From positions 1 to 22,147 of the forward strand of contig NW_021628839.1 of the NCBI RefSeq assembly GCF_900005765.1: a DNA stretch of 22,147 nucleotides, given 5' to 3'. Below are positions 1 through 9,528 of this stretch, one piece after another. The notes below the pieces were generated by a model that saw nothing but the letters and a program-made list of their open reading frames with translations, was not told the DNA's origin and did no database searches. The stretch's first letter is position 1; the number at the start of each line of letters is the position of its first letter. The position numbers were made by a program, and so were the translations under genes. This DNA comes from Plasmodium relictum. Lineage: Eukaryota; Apicomplexa; Aconoidasida; Haemosporida; Plasmodiidae.

Positions 1-253
1 CAACCCCAAACCCGAAACCCTCCACCCCGGAACCCAAACCCCGAACCCCAAACCCTGAACCCTAAACCCTGAACCCTGAACCCTGAACCCTGAACCCTGA
101 ACCCTGAACCCTAAACCCTGAACCCTAAACCTGAAACCTGAACCCTAAACCCTGAACCCTAAACCCTAAACCCTGAACCCTAAACCCTAAACCCTGAACC
201 CTAAACCCTAAACCTGAACCCTAAACCTGAACCCTAAACCCTGAACCCTGAAC
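1..253. repeat. Telomere repeat array (CCCTRAA)n
   Basis: The array consists of heptamers CCCTGAA and CCCTAAA with a few shortened CCTGAA units. The complementary strand reads TTYAGGG, the Plasmodium telomere motif, so the chromosome end lies to the left. CCCTGAA runs dominate about 55-120, then CCCTAAA and CCCTGAA are mixed. The outermost 55 bases are irregular (CCCCAAA, CCCGAAA, CCACCCCGGAA). The array stops abruptly at about 253 and passes straight into AT-rich unique DNA. Confidence 0.97.
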
Positions 254-712
254 ATCTAATTTACTTATATAATAATTATAAAAAAAAGTAAAATTTTTAT
301 ACATAAAATAAAAACTTAGTTTGCTTAAATGTTAAATATTTATTGAAAAAAAATTCTATTACTCTAATGTCTTTTTATAATAAATACCAAGAAAAAACAA
401 ATCAATAAAAAATTTTAAATATTGTAAGGAAAAACTGAATGAAAAACATTAAGTTTACAAACTTAAAAATAATCATTTCTTACTTATAATATTTAGCATA
501 ATTCTAAATTATTCTAGTTTCTTAATTTTACAATAAAACCAATAGCAATAAACTGGAAATATAACCCATTCCATTATAATTTATTCATAAATCCTTATAG
601 AAAATATATATATGCATTTTATTAATGTAAGCCTTTTATAAATCCTAATTTTATTCATTAAAAAAAAAATCATAAAAAATTAGTAACTTCATTATTAACT
701 TTATTTGAAACT
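254..712. other. Gene-free spacer between telomere and first gene
   Basis: About 460 bp of AT-rich DNA with A and T runs. I see no coding sequence, and none of the tandem subtelomeric arrays known from P. falciparum (TARE or rep20 type). It probably holds the 3' untranslated region of the minus-strand gene that ends at 713. Confidence 0.6.
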
Positions 713-1465
713 TCAATTAGTCCTTTCATTCTTTGCTGAACCTAATTCATTTGGATATAGTTCATCAAATAAGTCTCGGATGCTTTCACTTATTCTTAAT
801 GCCATGGAATTTACCATATGTTCTTGTAACACAACCTTTGAATCATTAAAAGTATTATTAACTAATCCTTTTATGGAATCTATATCATCTATAACACGAT
901 TTCTCTCCTCTTCATTACTTTTACAACTCGCTTCTTTTAATACATGATATGATAACACATTCTCAAACATGTAAAGTTTTAATCTACAATTAATTTGATC
1001 AGTTGTTAAAGGTCCATCAGAAAATATTTCCCTAATACGACAAATTATCCTCATTGCCATATTTCTAATTTTTTCTTCTGAATATATAATTTTATAAGTT
1101 CTAAGCAATGGTAAAATTATGTTACAAAAAATTCCAATGTTATTCATAGCATCTTCATTCAAACCCCCAAAATTATCAACGACCTTTTGCGTTGATAACT
1201 TAAGAGCTAAAAATTCTATATCACCAGCGGTAGATACAGATAAAGATTCATCATATGTTAGTGAACCATCATGTTTACGTTTCCTATTTAATCCTAAAGA
1301 ACTACCTTCTGCAAGATTTCTTTCTTTTTTATGACATATTTTTAAATCAAATTTATGTAATATGTCATTAGGTATAGTTACAAATAAATTAACCTTATAT
1401 AAAAGTGTTATATATAAGCTGAAGCATAAAATACTAAAAAAATATAATACTTTTAAATTTTTCAT
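713..1465 (-). CDS. Predicted Plasmodium exported protein (PEXEL), single exon, family unknown
   Basis: A 250-residue protein read without interruption from ATG at 1465 to TGA at 713, pointing toward the telomere. Residues 5-30 are hydrophobic (signal peptide or signal anchor, starting MKNLKVLYFFSILCFSLYI). A PEXEL export motif R-x-L-x-E is present as RNLAE at residues 49-53, about 20-25 residues after the hydrophobic stretch, the usual spacing. In known PEXEL proteins this is cut after Leu by plasmepsin V in the ER and the protein is then exported into the host cell. The mature part (54-250) is mostly polar and looks helical, with scattered Cys and no second membrane segment. Base composition is clearly less AT-rich than the flanks, which supports coding. 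Most Plasmodium exported genes have an intron between the signal segment and PEXEL; none is needed here. I cannot assign the family; a lineage-specific avian exported family is possible. Confidence 0.85.
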   Translation of the reverse strand: MKNLKVLYFFSILCFSLYITLLYKVNLFVTIPNDILHKFDLKICHKKERNLAEGSSLGLNRKRKHDGSLTYDESLSVSTAGDIEFLALKLSTQKVVDNFGGLNEDAMNNIGIFCNIILPLLRTYKIIYSEEKIRNMAMRIICRIREIFSDGPLTTDQINCRLKLYMFENVLSYHVLKEASCKSNEEERNRVIDDIDSIKGLVNNTFNDSKVVLQEHMVNSMALRISESIRDLFDELYPNELGSAKNERTN

Positions 1466-3313
1466 TTAAAGAAATAAATAAATATAAAAAAAATAATAAT
1501 TTTCTCTACAAAAACATAAATCCTAAAAATCTATACATGTATATATAATTCTAAAAAAAAATGATAAAGAACAATTTTTTTTTTTTTTTACTTTTAAAAT
1601 TAATTTCTATATTATTAACAAAAATATAAATATAAACAAAAAATTTTAATAATTATTTCTCTAATAATTTTCTTCTAATGTTCACCTTTTAGAAACATTA
1701 TAAAAATTCTATAATTATTAAAATAAAAAAAGAGTAATTTTATATAAAAATATCCACTATTGTATGATATTTTATATCTAAACAAGTAATAATAATAAAA
1801 GTATAAAAATATTTATATGAAATATGCCAAATTAATTTTAAAACAAAAGTACATGATCTAAAAAAAAATTAAAATATACCTAAACAAAAAAAGAAATCAA
1901 CTAACGAGAACTCAAAATTCAAGCTACCAAATAATTATAAATAAAAAACCATGCAAGAACAAAAATTAATTTGTAAAAAGCAAAATGTAAAGCATATATT
2001 TCATTTATTTATACTTTTTTATTTTAAATAATTTTACAAATAAAGAAAAAAGGTATAATTATTATTTTTTTCTACATTTATATAATAAAGGGCAAAAAAT
2101 TCACATCTATATAAAGTTGAAATTTATAGAAAATCCCAAATATAATCGAAAGAATCTTTCCTTTACGCTCAATAATACAAATTATATTTAAATAATTTAA
2201 AATAAGTAGAATGTTCCATATCAAAAAAAAAATTAAAACAAACTAAAATTAAAAAAAAATTAAAACAAACTAAAATTAAAAAAATTAAAACTAAAATTAA
2301 AAAAAAAATAAAACAAACTATAATTAAAAAAAATTAAAACAAAGTAAAATTAAAACAAATAAATATCAAAATATACTATAAATGTTTTAATATCAAAATT
2401 TTATACTTTCAAACAATTTTCTTTAGTTTCATATAAAAATATTTTATCTTTGGATCAAAATTCTTTTCTAAAAATATGAAAAAATTGTCAAAAATTAGGA
2501 ACTAAAAAATAAATGAGAATTATTCTCTTATATCATATTGATGAAAAACTTTATAATTATTTATTTTTAAAATTATAAAATATAAATAATTTCCTTTTTT
2601 TTTTTTATGAAATTTTTATTTTAAGATAAATAACTTATTGAATTTTTTTTTTGATAAAATATTAAGCATATGTTGACGTAATGGTATGTATTAATTATAA
2701 TTTCTTCCTTTTTAATAATTATAAATTTAATTAATATTTATTAATATATTTTTGTGACTAAATATGCATGGTTATTATAATTATGATTTATATCCTATAA
2801 TACTTATTTTTAATTTTTGTTTTTATTATTTTATGTTTTCTTTACCTTAATTTATCTTTTATTTATAATTTAAAAATTTATTATGAATATTATATATTAC
2901 ATAATATGTATTTTTAACATTATTTTTATTATGCTATTTTTCATTAACTTTTTTATAAAAATTTTGAATAATTATAAATCAACAATATACTTTATTACTT
3001 ATATTTTTTTTAATTGTTAAAATTTATAGTTAAAAAAAAAAAATATAATAAAATAATTTATTTTTATTATATCTTACATAAAAAAATATATCACGAGTAA
3101 CTTAAGTGTTTATCAATATAATATGAAGAAATTAATTTTTATTTTCTATGAGCATTTCTTTATATATTTATTCCAGTAAAAATACAGTTACCAAGAAAAA
3201 AAAATTCTAATATCGTCCGATTTTTCCCAAATTTATTGAATTTATATACGCATGCTACAAATATTTCATATTTAAAATAATTACCATATATTATATTTTT
3301 TAAATGTATATCC
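1466..3313. other. Gene-free AT-rich region
   Basis: About 1.85 kb with long A, T and AT runs and no credible coding sequence on either strand. It probably includes the promoter and 5' untranslated region of the minus-strand exported-protein gene that starts at 1465. The only ordered structure I see is the tandem repeat at 2223-2359. Confidence 0.6.
2223..2359. repeat. Short tandem repeat, ~27-nt unit, about 5 copies
   Basis: The unit is an A run followed by ATTAAAACAAACTAAAATT. Copies of about 28, 27, 21, 27 and 26 nt follow each other directly. The third has a deletion and the fourth and fifth have point changes (ACTATAATT, AAAGTAAAATT). It is a minisatellite in noncoding DNA. Confidence 0.85.
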
Positions 3314-3374
3314 GATTTATTAATAGGCTCTTTAATGACTCTGTCAGAGTATTAAATAAACAGATTAATAAAGA
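3314..3374. repeat. 60-bp palindromic element, copy 1
   Basis: This is the cleanest copy of an imperfect palindrome found at least eight times in the window. The core arms are TTTAAT-G-ACTCTG and CAGAGT-ATTAAA, fully complementary except for one unpaired G, and outer arms pair ATTTATTAAT with ATTAATAAA. The sequence after it (GAGCATGTATAA) is shared with the other direct copies, but the following repeat body is missing. The tail of an inverted unit begins at about 3425 instead. Confidence 0.85.
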
Positions 3375-3424
3375 GCATGTATAATTCAATATACTGATTT
3401 TTAGTGTATTGGTTAAAAAAAAAA

Positions 3425-4058
3425 TGTTATTTACCTTTTGTAATATAATATTATCTTACTAGTTAGGAAAATATAAGTTAACCATGCACTAACACTAGTT
3501 AAAAAAAAATATATATATAGCTATATTTTTTTTTATTTATTTTTTTTTTATATATCTTAGTAATTTAAAAGCAAAAAAAATTTATATATGCATCTTTTTT
3601 TTTAATTTTATATATATTTGTAATTTAAAAAAAAAAACTTAATTTTTTTTTTTTTGGCTGCTCATGTCTTTGAGTTAAGATTATTAATTTTTAATTAAAA
3701 TATAAAAATTGTGTTAAAGTATAATGCTTGTATTATAATCGATTTGTTTATTGTGAAATAACATTTGATAACTTAGGGTTTATTTTTTTTACTTGTTATA
3801 ACTTAATTATTTGTTTATGTTTCTAAATTAAAAAAAATATTCTTATTCTTTGTAAATAAATGCACATTTTTCAAAATAAATATATGTTTGCTAAGAAAAA
3901 TAGAATTGCTTCAAATTAAATGTTATATCTGATAAATATTTCTATGCGTAATATAAGAATAAGTATATACATGAAAAATATGTATGTTTAGTTACGCTTA
4001 CTCTTTATTAGTTTGTTCAGTATTCTAACAAAGTCACTGAACAGCTAATTAATATATC
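3425..4058 (-). repeat. Palindrome-headed subtelomeric repeat unit, inverted
   Basis: This copy of the large repeat is in reverse orientation. Its palindromic head is at 4002-4058 and its tail at 3425-3510 (ACCTTTTGTAATATAAT, then GTTAGGAAAATA and ACCATGCACTAAC). It matches the reverse complement of the tail seen at 7610-7655. The body at 3655-3960 (CTTTGAGTTAAGATTATTA to TTCTTTGTAAATAAA to CAAATTAAATGTTATAT) is closely similar to 20765-21030. In the palindrome the arms read GTTCAGT and ACTGAAC, different from other copies yet still complementary. Confidence 0.8.
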
Positions 4059-4092
4059 AACTGAATAAACTTAGTTTCACTAGTGTTATTAT

Positions 4093-4260
4093 TTATCTAA
4101 GTTAATACAGCTTATATGGCATAAGATGATAAATCAGTATAAATAGTACTTAGTTTTCCTAATTTGGGAAATGATAAATAATCTATTTCATCCATTTTAT
4201 TTTTAATTTGCTAAGGTACTTGTTAATGTTCTTCTGGTTAACAAAATTATGTGCATTAAC
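4093..4260 (-). pseudogene. Ty3/Gypsy RNase H domain, N-terminal remnant
   Basis: In minus-strand translation a stretch reads FPKLGKLSTIYTDLSSYAI, then a stop (TAA at 4112-4114), then AVLT. This fits the family pattern P-x-L-x(4)-F-x-L-x-T-D-A-S-x(2)-G-I-G-A-V-L-x-Q. The catalytic Asp of the T-D pair is kept (4133-4138). Just upstream, in another frame, NFVNQKNINKYLSKLK resembles the W-x-E-x(4)-F-x(2)-LK segment that precedes RNase H in gypsy elements. The domain breaks off before the palindrome at 4002-4058, so the remaining catalytic residues are absent. Confidence 0.7.
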
Positions 4261-4860
4261 TTTTTGTATATAATAACTACCTAAAATATAAATAAAGAAA
4301 TTTAGCCTCGCACACAATGTTATCAAAGCCAATCACTCATTTTTAGATAAATAATCAATAGCCGAGAAAAAGAAAAAAATTCTTTAATTTATTTTTTTTA
4401 ACTTTTTTGGTTTTGTAAATAAAGATATTTTAATTTTTATTTTTATTTTTTTGGGAAAGATTAAATTTTTTTTTGGAAGAAAAATATATAATATATATTT
4501 TTAAAAAAGAAAATAAACGAATTTAAAAATCAAAAGCTTTTGAGGATGCATAAACTTAAGTGAAAGGCATAATCTTTAATCAAAGATATTATGTATGTAT
4601 ATTTATATAAGGTGTTTATTATATGTTAGTTATATGTTATTTATTAAAGACTTATAAATTATTAAATAATTAAACAGTTTATCATCTTAATTTAAATTCA
4701 CTAAAAAAAAAAAGCATAAACCAATAAAAATATTATTCACATTGCAAAAATTCTCTTTATTAAATTGTTCATTCAATACCTTAGCGAAGTCATTAAATGA
4801 GCAATTAATAAATCATCTTCATTTCATTCAAACTTTTTTAGTCAACAAAAAATATAATTT
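4261..4860. other. Palindrome plus unrelated DNA separating RT and RNase H remnants
   Basis: In an intact element the RT thumb (ending near 4870) and the RNase H start (near 4260) would be separated by only a few tens of codons. Here roughly 550 bp of AT-rich DNA intervenes, with a full inverted palindromic element (4754-4814) at its right edge. The body does not obviously match the other repeat units. It may be a diverged unit or a deletion/insertion scar. Confidence 0.5.
4754..4814 (-). repeat. 60-bp palindromic element, inverted copy
   Basis: It reads TCTTTATTAAATTG...GCAATTAATAAATC. The arm segments CATTCAAT and ATTAAATG pair apart from one position, with a third variant of the arm sequence. 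It lies directly after the reverse transcriptase thumb remnant. Confidence 0.8.
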
Positions 4861-4869
4861 AAAGTCTCA

Positions 4870-5672
4870 ATTTGAAAATTTTCTTCTATAATTTCTTTAA
4901 TAATTAGAAGCTCCTAAAAACGATCTTAATAATTTCTTTGATTTAAATCGTTCTGCTTTAATAATTGTTTCTATTATATATTAAGAAGGTCTTATTCTTT
5001 TTTTATCTATTACTTTCCCCAAATATGTAATAGAAGTTTTATACAACTCACACTTTTCGATATCTATTCTAATTTATTATCTATAAGCAATTTATAAACT
5101 CTTTTAAAACACTATGATGCTCAATTATTGTTTTTGTTAAAATGATGATGCCATCAATATACACAACATAATTTTCTTGAATTAATTTCATAGAAATATT
5201 TTCCATTATTCCTTGAAAATACATAGGACTTGTTTTCAATTCAAACGGTAGCGCGTTAAATACAAATGTATCACTTATGAGAATTACAAACAAATGTATA
5301 TTGCTTACTATTCTCTTCTAATGCAATATTCCAAAAGCCATTTTTGAGATATATTTTCGAAAACCATTTAGTACTATGAAAATTTTGAAATATATGTTTC
5401 ATATGGGGAACAACATGTAAATCATCTAGTATAAATTTATTTAGATAACAATAATCTATAGTGGTTATTCATTGTCCACCATTCTTTCGTATCATTACAA
5501 TAGGTAAAGTCCACTTTTCATTAACAACATTACTTATAGAATTCAATTGTAGCATTTCATCTATTTTCTGATGTAATATTTTGAATATTTCTCCACTTAA
5601 TGCTTTAGGACTATAACAACGAGTTTTTTCTCTTACCTTAATAGAAACTTTACATTTATCGTTAGGTTTCAT
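4870..5672 (-). pseudogene. Ty3/Gypsy reverse transcriptase remnant, frameshifted and catalytically dead
   Basis: Successive minus-strand pieces cover the domain. The fingers are at 5469-5672, with IDEMLQLNSISNV and LPIVMIRKNGGQ matching the family's E-L-L-x(2)-G-x-I and P-x-V-x-V-x-KK-G-G segment, then a TGA. Next come TIDYCYLNK (for V-D-Y-R-x-LN) and FSKIYLKNGFWNIALEE, where the first catalytic Asp of F-S-x-x-D-L is Tyr (5349-5351). The palm is at 5081-5293, with FNALPFELKTSP-x-YFQGIM and YIDGIIIL at 5150-5161, where the second Asp of Y-x-D-D is Gly. After a frameshift, KCELYKTSITYLGKVI and, further on, LLRSFLGASNY match the connection/thumb. Two lost Asp residues plus stops exclude activity. 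A homologous, shorter piece lies at 19136-19400. Confidence 0.88.
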
Positions 5673-5684
5673 ATTTTTATTCTC

Positions 5685-6060
5685 TTAAAGTTTAATACTC
5701 TTTTCTAATAAAGTTTTCACTTTATCTTTATTCTTCTGATCATTAAAATTATATTTGTCAATAAAATTCTGTATGACTTCTTTATTTAATTTTTGTACTT
5801 TTTCTTCTGTATCTTCGATATTAACTTCTATAACATAAACATTCTTTTTATCCTCATCATGAATAGAATATAATAATCCTTTTAGTAACGTGACACTTAG
5901 CAAAATAAGAGGTTTATTTTTTTCAATTATTACAAACTTTATTTTAATTGTTCTACCATTAACATTTTTAATACAATCATTTTAGATTTTCTTGATTTAT
6001 TACTAATAAATAATAATGTTATTACAAATGGTGGAACTGTTAAATCAGGTTCTATGTTTT
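5685..6060 (-). pseudogene. Retroelement protease end and protease-RT linker remnant
   Basis: An uninterrupted reading from 5903 to 5685 (about 72 residues, Lys/Glu/Asn-rich, ending EKSIKL before TAA) leads into the RT start after a few codons. The piece at 19205-19400 is its homologue. Upstream, the reading GRTIKIKFVIIEKNKPLILL resembles the C-terminal part of a retropepsin. Further upstream N-S-S-T-I at about 6026-6041 could be the remains of the active-site D-S/T-G-x-x motif, with stops after it. The protease assignment comes from position between zinc knuckle and RT and from weak pattern similarity; the linker is well supported by the second copy. Confidence 0.55.
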
Positions 6061-6523
6061 ATTCTTTTGTGGAATAAATCAATATCGTATTTACCTTTTC
6101 TCTCGAGTCTAGTAAAACATCTATTCATTTCTATTAACTTTCACTTATCTTTTTTCTATATATCTTGCAATTTTGTCTTCACAAAATTTAATTATATTAA
6201 CGGTAAATATATCTCCTTCAGACTTTTTTGAATAATCATTATTTTAAGACCATTTTTCTTATTTATCTTTTTCATTTATCTTGTGAACTTTATTTTTTTT
6301 TCTAGTAAGATCATTATTACTTTCTTTATCTTGTTTTTCTTTATATTTCTCCTTTGTTCTTTCCTCTTGTTTTGTGATTTATTCCATCTCCTTATCAAGG
6401 TATCTTTGCATTTGATGAATTCTTTGTGGATTAGTTTCATTTTTGAACATTTTAACATGAATATCTTAAATTTTTTATTATTCCTTTGATTCCATCTTCG
6501 TCATCTCTCAACAATTTATTTTT

Positions 6524-6565
6524 TCATACCTTTGCTAAATGACTTATTATATTACAATTTCTACA
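6524..6565 (-). pseudogene. Gag CCHC zinc knuckle with last Cys replaced by a stop
   Basis: Minus-strand translation gives C-R-N-C-N-I-I-S-H-L-A-K-V followed by TGA. The spacing is exactly C-x2-C-x4-H-x4-[C], so the final Cys (TGT or TGC) has become TGA by one base. A second, more damaged Cys-rich stretch (KCYCRGQISR, stop, KKDC) lies just upstream in the element at about 6585-6640 and may be a first knuckle. The position between the gag body and pol is the normal one for nucleocapsid. Confidence 0.7.
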
Positions 6566-6682
6566 TCTTTCCTCATTATATGTACAATCTTTCTTTTAAC
6601 GACTTATTTGTCCACGACAATAACATTTAATAATTGCTTAATTTTTTTAACAAATGTCTTACTACTATTCCTATCATCTATA

Positions 6683-7085
6683 TTATATACTTCTGTTTTC
6701 ATTTCTCCATATCCATTTCTTTTTATTAATTCTATTTCCCTTAGTTGATCCATAACTCTTTAAATTTTTAATACTTGTCATATTTATGAAAACTTTATCT
6801 TTAATATCAATAGGAATAATATGTTTTTTGAAATTTCTCCAAAGGTTGGATTTTGGTAAGCTACTACATTTCTTCATGCAAAGACATCTTTTAGCATAAA
6901 TTGTGCAGTCATTAATAAATGTATCTATAACTTCAAGTACATTTTCTTTCTCTTTTAAATTAATTATCTTTGCTAATATTTTATATATTTCTGTTTTATC
7001 CCTATACATAGATCTTACTAAAACAGCTCATAATTGTAATATGTTAGTTATTTCTTCGTTAATTGAAAAATTACATAAATTATTT
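6683..7085 (-). pseudogene. Retroelement gag remnant, C-terminal capsid part
   Basis: An open reading runs from 7009 to 6683 (108 codons). Upstream, after one TGA, about 18 more codons (LCNFSINEEITNIL) continue in the same frame. The protein is Lys/Ile/Asn-rich, contains a Cys-rich patch (CTIYAKRCLCMKKC), and precedes the zinc knuckle by about 40 codons. It is not recognisable alone; I call it gag from its place between the capsid-like piece at 7669-7845 and the CCHC knuckle. Confidence 0.6.
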
Positions 7086-7099
7086 TAAAATTTTATTAT

Positions 7100-7668
7100 G
7101 GCATTAAATCAACAATTTAATAGAGATCATGTGCAACTAAATATACAGATTTCATATATATATATATATACTTTATGACATATATAGTAGCATTTTATAA
7201 TATATAATATTTAATTTGAATTAAACAATTCTATATTGCTTAAGAGGCATATGTTTACTTTTATAAATGTATTTTTATTTACAAGAATAAGTACATTTTT
7301 TTTTTTAAAATTACACACAAAATTTATAACAAATAGCAAAAATTAAACTATAAGTTATTCAAGGTTATTTCAAAATATACAAATCGAGTACAACATAAAC
7401 ATTATATTGCTTATACATTAATTCTTATCATTCAATTAAAAAAATTAGTTATATTTCAACTCAAAATGTTAAAAATTCAGAAAAAAAAAATTAAATTATT
7501 TTTTTTTTTAAATTACAAAGATGTATTAAAATAAAATAAACAAAAAAAATATAGCTATATATATAATTTAATTTTTTTTTATATAACTATCGTTAGTGTA
7601 CGGCTAACTATTATTTTCCTAACTAATAATCTAATTTTATATTACAAAAGGATAATAATATTCTTTTA
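7100..7668 (+). repeat. Palindrome-headed repeat unit inside gag, direct
   Basis: It begins with the right half of the palindrome (GCATTAAATC...AATAGAGATCATG, 7100-7126) and continues ACTAAATATAC. The shared body follows: AATATTTAATTTGAATTAA, TTTTTATTTACAAGAATAA, TTATAACAAATAGCAAAA, TTCAAGGTTATTTCAAAATA, AATTACAAAGATGTAT. The shared tail is CTAACTATTATTTTCC then TTATATTACAAAAGGATAAT. The gag reading breaks off on both sides of it, so it sits inside the retroelement. Confidence 0.8.
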
Positions 7669-7845
7669 TTAACCATAGATAGAGCTAACTATGAACTCCA
7701 GAATCACACGTGCTTCTTCTCTGGATAATTCCAGTATTTTTATTTTGTTCTAAAACACTGTTAACCATTCAAAATATACTTTTAATAATGTATCATTAAA
7801 TTATGGTAATCCAGGTCTTTCGATTCTTTTAATTTCATTATCACT
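7669..7845 (-). pseudogene. Retroelement gag remnant, N-terminal capsid-like part
   Basis: The minus-strand reading contains RPGLP, a stop, FNDTLLKVYFEWLTVF, a stop, then NKIKILELSREEARVILEFI and IVSS-IYG before TAA at 7669-7671. The pattern P-x-F-x-G/D-x(4)-Y-x-W-L-x-x-F followed by an L-S-x-E-E-A helix is typical of Ty3/Gypsy gag capsid. Two internal stops lie at positions where a sense codon is one base away. The rest of gag resumes beyond the repeat insertion, at 7085. Confidence 0.65.
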
Positions 7846-7990
7846 CTTTGAAAAAATAAAATTAATCAAATAATACAATATTAACAAATATGTTCAAATT
7901 AAGATTCTCTATTTATTTTTCCATTTTTATGACTTGCTAATCAAAGGGGTTTTGTTTGAGTAGACTTCAAATTTCCTACCGTTGTCAATT
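7846..7990. other. Probable gag 5' end or leader, unresolved
   Basis: It lies between the capsid-like remnant and the next palindromic head. It is less AT-biased than the surroundings and holds a minus-strand ATG near 7925 followed quickly by stops. It may be the decayed gag start or untranslated leader. I find no primer-binding site that I can defend. Confidence 0.35.
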
Positions 7991-8634
7991 GATTTATTAG
8001 TTATCTGCTCAATGGCTTTCCTAGAGTATTGAACAAACAAATTAATAAAAAGCATTTATAACTAAATATACTGATTTTAATATGTATATGTCTATTTATA
8101 CTATATATAGAAAATGCTTATATATAAGTATCATTTAATTTGAAGAAATTATATATAGTATAAAACAAACATCTATTCACTTTGAGAAATGTATAATTAT
8201 TTATAAAGAATAAGTATATTCTTTTAATTTAGAAACGCACCTAAATAATTAGGTTATAACAAATAACCAAATTAAATTTTAAGTTATGCATTGTTATTTC
8301 ATAATATACAAACTGAATATCACACAAACATTATACTTTTTATTCATTGAAAGAAATAAAAAGTTTTCTTATATTTACTTTTCATACATTATTTTTTATA
8401 TTTTAAGTAAAAATTAACTCTTTATTTATAATTTAACTAACAAAAAAAATAAAAAATTAAACCTTTTTCTTTTTTTAATTACAAAATATATATAAAGAAT
8501 AAAATAAACATAAAAAAAAATATAGCTATATATATATTTTTTTAACTAGAGTCTTTGCATGATTGACTCATATTTTTTTTAACTATTAAGCTAACTTTAT
8601 ATGTTATAGAAGGTTAATAACATCTTTTATTAAT
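7991..8634 (+). repeat. Palindrome-headed repeat unit, direct
   Basis: The head palindrome at 7991-8051 has arms GCTCAAT and ATTGAAC around CTTTCCTAGAG. It is followed by AGCATTTATAACTAAATATACTG, then TTATAACAAATAACCAAA, TTATTTCATAATATACAAAC, and the tail GCTAACTTTATATGTTATAGAAGGTTAATAA split over 8590-8622. The right half of a further palindrome (GAATACTAAACAAACAAATAAAGAA) follows at 8635-8660. Confidence 0.8.
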
Positions 8635-9528
8635 CGAATACTAAACAAACAAATAAAGAATACTTGGAGATGTTTCTACTGATTTTATTTATTGCAAAAA
8701 TATATGTATGCTACTAATACGTAAATTTTATATATACGATTTACATAATTAAACAATTAATGCATGGGAAATATTTATGTATATTAATAAAAAAATATTC
8801 GTTTTTTCTTTTTTTATTAAAAACTAAAACCTTTATTAAAATTGTCGATAATGTAAAAATTACTTAAATAAAATAAAACATATAAATTTAAATCATAGTT
8901 ATTAACAGTATTTCGAAAATAATTGAAAATTGAATAATAATAAAAATATAATTCTTTTTTTTTTCTCTCTAATTTCTCATTTAATTTTTTTATTTTTTTT
9001 TATTTAATTGGATTTGACAACAAAAATTTTACCAAATTATTTCCAAAAACTATTATATATTTTTTCATGAAGAAAAAAAAAATATAAATTTTTGTCTTTA
9101 AAATCAATAGAAATAAACTTAAAGCAATATACATGCAGGAAAAATTATCATATGTTTTCTTAAACTAGCAAACGTATGTCTAACTCGCTATTTTCCTTAT
9201 AGAAAAAAATATTATTATATAAAAGGATAATAATATCTATTAATAATCACTAATAAATAAATAATTAAGAGAAATAAAAAAACACATTAAAGGTGAAGAC
9301 AATAACAAAAAAAATATAATCTATATATCAAATAGAGCACATTCATGCATGCATACAATTTAATTTAAATAGTTATGTATATACAAGATTGAATAAACAT
9401 ATATTAAACGATCCAATAGTTTAAATTATCATTTAAAATAAATTTTCTCAATAAAATTATTGCATGAAAATACTTGTGAGATAGTAGAATCTTATAAATT
9501 TTTTAATTTTTTAATTACTTTAACATGT
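8635..9528. repeat. Diverged repeat remnants
   Basis: It starts with a half palindrome (8635-8660) and ends with a recognisable unit tail at 9165-9240 (AACTAGCAAACGTATGTCTAAC, TATTTTCC, ATATAAAAGGATAATAATATC). The body between is AT-rich and too diverged to align by eye with certainty. No coding sequence is seen. Confidence 0.5.

Larger units (their letters stand above)
4080..7985 (-). mobile_element. Degenerate Ty3/Gypsy LTR retrotransposon, broken by repeat insertions
   Basis: On the minus strand the pieces occur in canonical Ty3/Gypsy order: gag capsid part (7669-7845), gag C-terminal part (6683-7085), CCHC zinc knuckle (6524-6565), possible protease (about 5900-6060), reverse transcriptase (about 4870-5672) and the start of RNase H (about 4093-4260). 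No integrase is recognisable. Repeat sequence interrupts the gag region (7100-7668), and a palindrome plus about 500 bp of unrelated DNA lies between the RT thumb and RNase H. Many stops and frameshifts make this a dead copy. I could not find paired LTRs, TG...CA ends, a primer-binding site or a clear target duplication. Assignment to Ty3/Gypsy rests on the RT and RNase H motifs. Confidence 0.85.

Noticed and set aside
705-1334. Plus-strand open frames opposite the first exported gene
   Set aside because: Antisense shadows of the 250-residue minus-strand gene, which has a signal segment and PEXEL.
6016-7088. Phe/Leu/Ile-rich open frames on the plus strand
   Set aside because: They look like membrane proteins only because they are the complement of A-rich gag sequence; the minus strand carries the zinc knuckle and gag order.
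7100-7668. The repeat unit next to gag as an LTR of the retroelement
   Set aside because: gag-like sequence continues on its far side (7669-7845), the same unit occurs away from any pol sequence, and no TG...CA ends or primer-binding site were found. Not fully excluded.
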